Shown here: piece after piece, positions 4,079 to 6,729 of the stretch
Layout of the letters: the number at the start of each line of letters is the position of its first letter
Numbering within the stretch: the stretch's first letter is position 1
Assembly: GCA_031290375.1 (NCBI GenBank)
Contig: JAITNR010000135.1
Span: forward strand, 1-6,729
From: Prevotellaceae bacterium
Lineage (GTDB): Bacteria > Bacteroidota > Bacteroidia > Bacteroidales > Paludibacteraceae
DNA length: 6,729 nt
Direction: 5' to 3'
The notes under the pieces: generated by a model
Told to the model about the DNA's origin: nothing
What the model saw: only the letters and a program-made list of their open reading frames with translations
Databases searched by the model: none
Position numbers and translations under genes: made by a program

Positions 4079-6052
4079 TTACTTCACTTCCTCAAAATCC
4101 ACATCCGTCACTCCGCCATCTTCTTTAGGGGGTTGTGGGGGTTGTTGACCGCCAAAGGGATTTTGTCCGTCAAACGGTCCGCCTGCTCCCGCAAACGGAT
4201 TATTCGGGTCGGTAAACGGATTGCCCTGCTCTCCGCCGTCGCCTTGTGCGTTCTGTGCGTTATACATATCCTGACTTGCTGCTTGGAATACCGTGTTAAG
4301 TTCCGTAGTAGCGGCATCAATTCCTGCAATATCTTGTGTTTTGTGAGCATCTTTTAGTTTCTGCAAAGCAGCTTCTATGGGTGCTTTTTTGTCGGACGGA
4401 ATTTTGTCGCCAAATTCTTTCAACTGTTTTTCGGTTTGGAAAATAAGGCTGTCGGCGTGGTTCAGTTTTTCAACTTTGTCCTTTTCCTTGTTGTCTGCCT
4501 CTGCATTTGCTGTTGCCTCATCCTTCATACGTTTGATTTCGGCATCACTCAAGCCCGACGATGCCTCGATACGTATCTTCTGTTCCTTGCCTGTTGCCTT
4601 GTCTTTTGCCGAAACGTTAAGAATGCCGTTTGCATCAATGTCGAAAGTAACTTCAATTTGCGGTACCCCACGTGGTGCAGGCATAATTCCGTCCAGGTTG
4701 AACATTCCGATTTGCTTGTTTTGAGCAGCCATAGGACGTTCGCCCTGCAACACATTTATCTGCACCGAAGGCTGATTCTCGGCAGCAGTAGAGAACACTT
4801 CCGATTTTTTTGTAGGAATGGTAGTGTTGGACTCTATAAGTTTTGTCATTACTCCGCCCATTGTTTCGATACCGAGAGAGAGTGGTGTTACGTCGAGCAG
4901 TAGAATATCTTTTACATCACCGCTCAACACGGCACCCTGAATAGCAGCACCTACAGCCACAACTTCGTCCGGATTTACACCTTTTGAGGGTGCTTTTCCA
5001 AAGAACTTTTCCACAACGTCCTGAATAGCAGGTATTCTTGTTGAGCCGCCAACCAGAATTACCTCATCAATATCCGATTTTGACAAACCCGCGGCTTGCA
5101 TAGCGGCTTGACACGGCTGAATTGTAGCCTGAATCAGCTTGTCGCAAAGTTGCTCGAATTTGGCACGGGTAAGCGTCTTAACCAAATGTTTAGGCACACC
5201 GTCAACAGGCATAATGTACGGCAAATTAATTTCAGTTGAAGAACTTGAAGAGAGTTCTATTTTTGCCTTTTCCGCAGCCTCTTTAAGACGTTGCAGAGCC
5301 ATCGGGTCTTTGTTCAGGTCTGCTCCCTCATCGTTTTTAAATTCCTGTACAAGCCAGTCAATTATCTGATGATCAAAGTCATCGCCACCCAAATGAGTGT
5401 CGCCATTGGTTGATTTTACTTCAAAAACACCATCGCCAAGTTCGAGGATAGAAATATCAAACGTACCTCCGCCAAGGTCAAATACGGCAATTTTCATGTC
5501 TTTGCGAGTCTTATCCAGTCCATAAGCTAACGCTGCCGCAGTAGGCTCATTTACAATGCGTTGAACCTTTAATCCTGCAATTTCTCCTGCCTCTTTCGTA
5601 GCCTGACGTTGAGAGTCACTAAAATACGCAGGAACAGTAATAACTGCATCAGTTACAGTTTGTCCAAGATAATCTTCGGCAGTTTTTTTCATTTTTTGAA
5701 GTATCATAGCGGAAATTTCCTGTGGAGAATATAATTTCCCGTCTATATCTACGCGAGGAGTATTGTTGTCACCCTTTATAACCTTATAAGGCACTCGTCC
5801 AATCTCTTTCTGAACTCTGTCGTAGGTTTCGCCCATAAAACGCTTTATCGAATAGATAGTGTTTATCGGATTTGTAACAGCCTGACGTTTAGCAGGGTCT
5901 CCCACTTTACGTTCACCATCTTTCAAAAAAGCCACAATGGAGGGGGTTGTTCTTTTGCCCTCGCTGTTGGCAATTACAATAGGTTCGTTGCCTTCCAAAA
6001 CCGATACGCAGGAATTTGTCGTACCCAAGTCAATTCCAATTATTTTTCCCAT
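4079..6052 (-). CDS. dnaK: Chaperone protein DnaK (Hsp70)
   Basis: A complete 657-residue Hsp70. It binds unfolded hydrophobic peptides in the cytoplasm in an ATP-driven cycle with DnaJ and GrpE. The ATPase domain (about 1-380) shows the phosphate loop GIDLGTTNSCV (6-16), VNEPTAAALAYG (167-178), DLGGGTFD (192-199), the autophosphorylation-site threonine in NGDTHLGGDDFD (219), and ILVGGSTRIP (332-341). The linker with LLLDVTPLSLG is at 384-394. The substrate-binding beta domain follows (to about 505), then the helical lid (about 505-605). The tail (606-657) is Gly/Pro/Gln-rich with NPF repeats (611, 618, 631, plus GPF at 625) and ends DVDFEEVK, the usual Bacteroidetes ending. Start: ATG at 6052, in a good position for the conserved MGKIIGIDLGTT. 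No dnaJ or grpE is adjacent, and the gene has its own terminator, so it appears monocistronic. The upstream region suggests special regulation: no clear TAnnTTTG box, but a sigma-54-like element and TGACA half-sites. Confidence 0.98.
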   Translation of the reverse strand: MGKIIGIDLGTTNSCVSVLEGNEPIVIANSEGKRTTPSIVAFLKDGERKVGDPAKRQAVTNPINTIYSIKRFMGETYDRVQKEIGRVPYKVIKGDNNTPRVDIDGKLYSPQEISAMILQKMKKTAEDYLGQTVTDAVITVPAYFSDSQRQATKEAGEIAGLKVQRIVNEPTAAALAYGLDKTRKDMKIAVFDLGGGTFDISILELGDGVFEVKSTNGDTHLGGDDFDHQIIDWLVQEFKNDEGADLNKDPMALQRLKEAAEKAKIELSSSSSTEINLPYIMPVDGVPKHLVKTLTRAKFEQLCDKLIQATIQPCQAAMQAAGLSKSDIDEVILVGGSTRIPAIQDVVEKFFGKAPSKGVNPDEVVAVGAAIQGAVLSGDVKDILLLDVTPLSLGIETMGGVMTKLIESNTTIPTKKSEVFSTAAENQPSVQINVLQGERPMAAQNKQIGMFNLDGIMPAPRGVPQIEVTFDIDANGILNVSAKDKATGKEQKIRIEASSGLSDAEIKRMKDEATANAEADNKEKDKVEKLNHADSLIFQTEKQLKEFGDKIPSDKKAPIEAALQKLKDAHKTQDIAGIDAATTELNTVFQAASQDMYNAQNAQGDGGEQGNPFTDPNNPFAGAGGPFDGQNPFGGQQPPQPPKEDGGVTDVDFEEVK

Positions 6053-6109
6053 AATCTTTATATTTATTTATTTCTTATTATTCCAATATTTTCAATTCAC
6101 CTCTACTAA

Positions 6110-6126
6110 ATCAAAAAAAATGCCAA
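6110..6126 (-). promoter_or_regulatory. Sigma-54-like promoter element of dnaK
   Basis: The minus strand reads TTGGCATTTTTTTTGAT: a -24 TTGGCA with GG followed, after exactly 10 nt, by GA where the sigma-54 consensus has GC. It is 58 nt upstream of the start codon, and the predicted transcript would begin near 6100. The A/T run could produce such a match by chance, so this is tentative. Confidence 0.35.
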
Positions 6127-6154
6127 AGAATGATTTTGAAATTCATCACCTTTT

Positions 6155-6212
6155 TTGACATATTTTTGACTAACATTTATGTTTTTTTGTCAAGTGCTAT
6201 GACATTTTGTCA
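6155..6212. promoter_or_regulatory. TGACA/TGTCA half-site cluster upstream of dnaK
   Basis: The clearest site is TGACATTTTGTCA (6200-6212), a perfect 5-bp inverted repeat with 3-nt spacing. TTGTCAA (6187-6193), TTGAC (6166-6170) and TTGACA (6155-6160) follow towards dnaK. Such clustering about 100-160 bp before the start fits binding sites for a stress or heat-shock regulator; which one cannot be told. Confidence 0.4.
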
Positions 6213-6287
6213 GGCTTATATTACCCGACTTCGTCATAACATTTATTAACAGTCGCATAATTATTTGATTGTTATATGGCAAACAAG

Positions 6288-6400
6288 TTTGCGACACATG
6301 TTTTGGGTGTCACGCCCCCCAAAAAAGCGTACCTCTGCCTGCTGTATGCCCTGCGAGCAAACCCTGTCCTGTAAAGCTGACAGGTTTACAGGAAGCAATG
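6288..6400. other. GC-rich structured patch of unknown nature
   Basis: In the otherwise AT-rich 6053-6729 gap, about 110 bp are near 50% GC. Hairpins are CCTGTAAA/TTTACAGG (6368-6375 with 6385-6392, perfect 8 bp), a GACAC/GTGTC pair, and GCAAAC-AA-GTTTGC just to the left. On the minus strand one frame reads SFTGQGLLAGHTAGRGTLFW, then a TGA, then HPKHVSQTCLPY, which is coding-like. It could be a structured RNA or a decayed gene fragment. No tRNA cloverleaf was found. Confidence 0.3.
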
Positions 6401-6410
6401 ACGAATACTT

Positions 6411-6428
6411 TTTACACAATTTACACAA
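6411..6428. repeat. Tandem TTTACACAA repeat
   Basis: TTTACACAA occurs twice head to tail (6411-6419, 6420-6428). Its reverse complement contains GTGTAAA, the motif found three more times at 6632-6720. Confidence 0.45.
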
Positions 6429-6548
6429 TTTTCAGAATATACATAAGGGCACTTCTAAAAATTAACTTACTGTAAATCAATAAAATATGTATTGCCAAAA
6501 ATAATCTCGAAAGCATTGAGACTTTGTGCAAAAAAATGCTGTTAATAT

Positions 6549-6579
6549 TTTGATAATTAAATAATTATGTGTATATTTG
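6549..6579 (+). promoter_or_regulatory. Strong Bacteroidetes promoter firing right
   Basis: A perfect match on the plus strand: TTTG (6549-6552), 19 nt, TATATTTG (6572-6579). Transcription should start near 6585 and leave the window. It drives something divergent from dnaK. The first ATG (6615) gives only MGQFK before a stop, so the main gene is probably beyond 6729. Confidence 0.75.
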
Positions 6580-6631
6580 CAGCATAATTTTAAACGCAAA
6601 AAAAAGATATTGAAATGGGGCAATTCAAATA

Positions 6632-6720
6632 GTGTAAATTTCTCAACCCTCAAAAAGAGTGTAAAGTATTGGTTATAAATAATATATAAATTTATACCTA
6701 AAAAACAAATCGTGTAAATT
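6632..6720 (+). repeat. GTGTAAA motifs downstream of promoter
   Basis: GTGTAAATT at 6632-6640 and 6712-6720 and GTGTAAA at 6659-6665 lie in the predicted leader; a degenerate ATATAAATTT (6684-6693) sits between, giving a spacing of about 25-28 bp. An AT-only hairpin (GGTTATAAAT/ATTTATACC) spans 6671-6698. Confidence 0.35.
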
Positions 6721-6729
6721 TGTTAAACT

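Noticed and set aside
4108..5369. Several open frames overlapping dnaK on both strands
   Set aside because: All are shadows of the well-conserved dnaK coding sequence, with no independent support.
6265..6475. Two overlapping plus-strand frames of 66 and 68 residues
   Set aside because: They overlap each other in different frames across hairpins and the tandem repeat, with no promoter before them. The region is reported instead as a GC-rich patch of unknown nature.

Overview
The window looks like an AT-rich chromosomal segment of a Bacteroidota (Bacteroidetes) bacterium. Three things point there. Several promoters match the Bacteroidetes pattern TTTG-N19-TAnnTTTG, the clearest being at 6549-6579. 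Start codons follow A-rich stretches instead of Shine-Dalgarno sequences. The DnaK ends in DVDFEEVK, as Bacteroidetes DnaKs usually do. Every recognisable gene is on the minus strand, so the locus reads from right to left; the only plus-strand signal I trust is a promoter at the far right that fires out of the window.

Right to left: (1) 6053-6729 holds no complete gene. It carries the outward promoter, a set of GTGTAAA motifs, a GC-rich structured patch of unknown nature (6288-6400), and the dnaK control region, with TGACA/TGTCA half-sites and a sigma-54-like element. (2) dnaK (4079-6052) is complete and ends at a strong terminator. (3) 3605-3877 looks like a free-standing small-RNA gene (element B) with its own promoter, several nested stems and a strong terminator. 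(4) 3051-3542 encodes a small lipoprotein of unknown function, followed by an isolated CRISPR-repeat-like palindrome and a second copy of the dnaK terminator. (5) 2462-2902 is the catalytic end of a tyrosine recombinase that has lost its N-terminal part exactly beside that terminator copy. (6) 2189-2443 is a second promoter plus structured-RNA unit (element A), related to element B in layout and in short conserved motifs. (7) It leads into a tight two-gene operon, a small conserved protein (1739-2143) followed 6 bp later by a secreted coiled-coil protein (59-1732), closed by a perfect hairpin terminator at 11-40.

Apart from dnaK, a housekeeping chaperone, the segment looks like an accessory or insertion region: a decayed integrase, duplicated terminators, an orphan repeat and genes of unknown function. 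The most interesting content is the pair of related, apparently undescribed structured RNAs (elements A and B). Each follows a Bacteroidetes promoter, begins with the same small hairpin/mini-ORF (MCVKH) and shares a GACTTGCT...TTGTAG motif. No reverse transcriptase, TnpB/IscB, Cas gene or full transposase is in the window, so these RNAs cannot be assigned to a known RNA-guided or retron system from this sequence.
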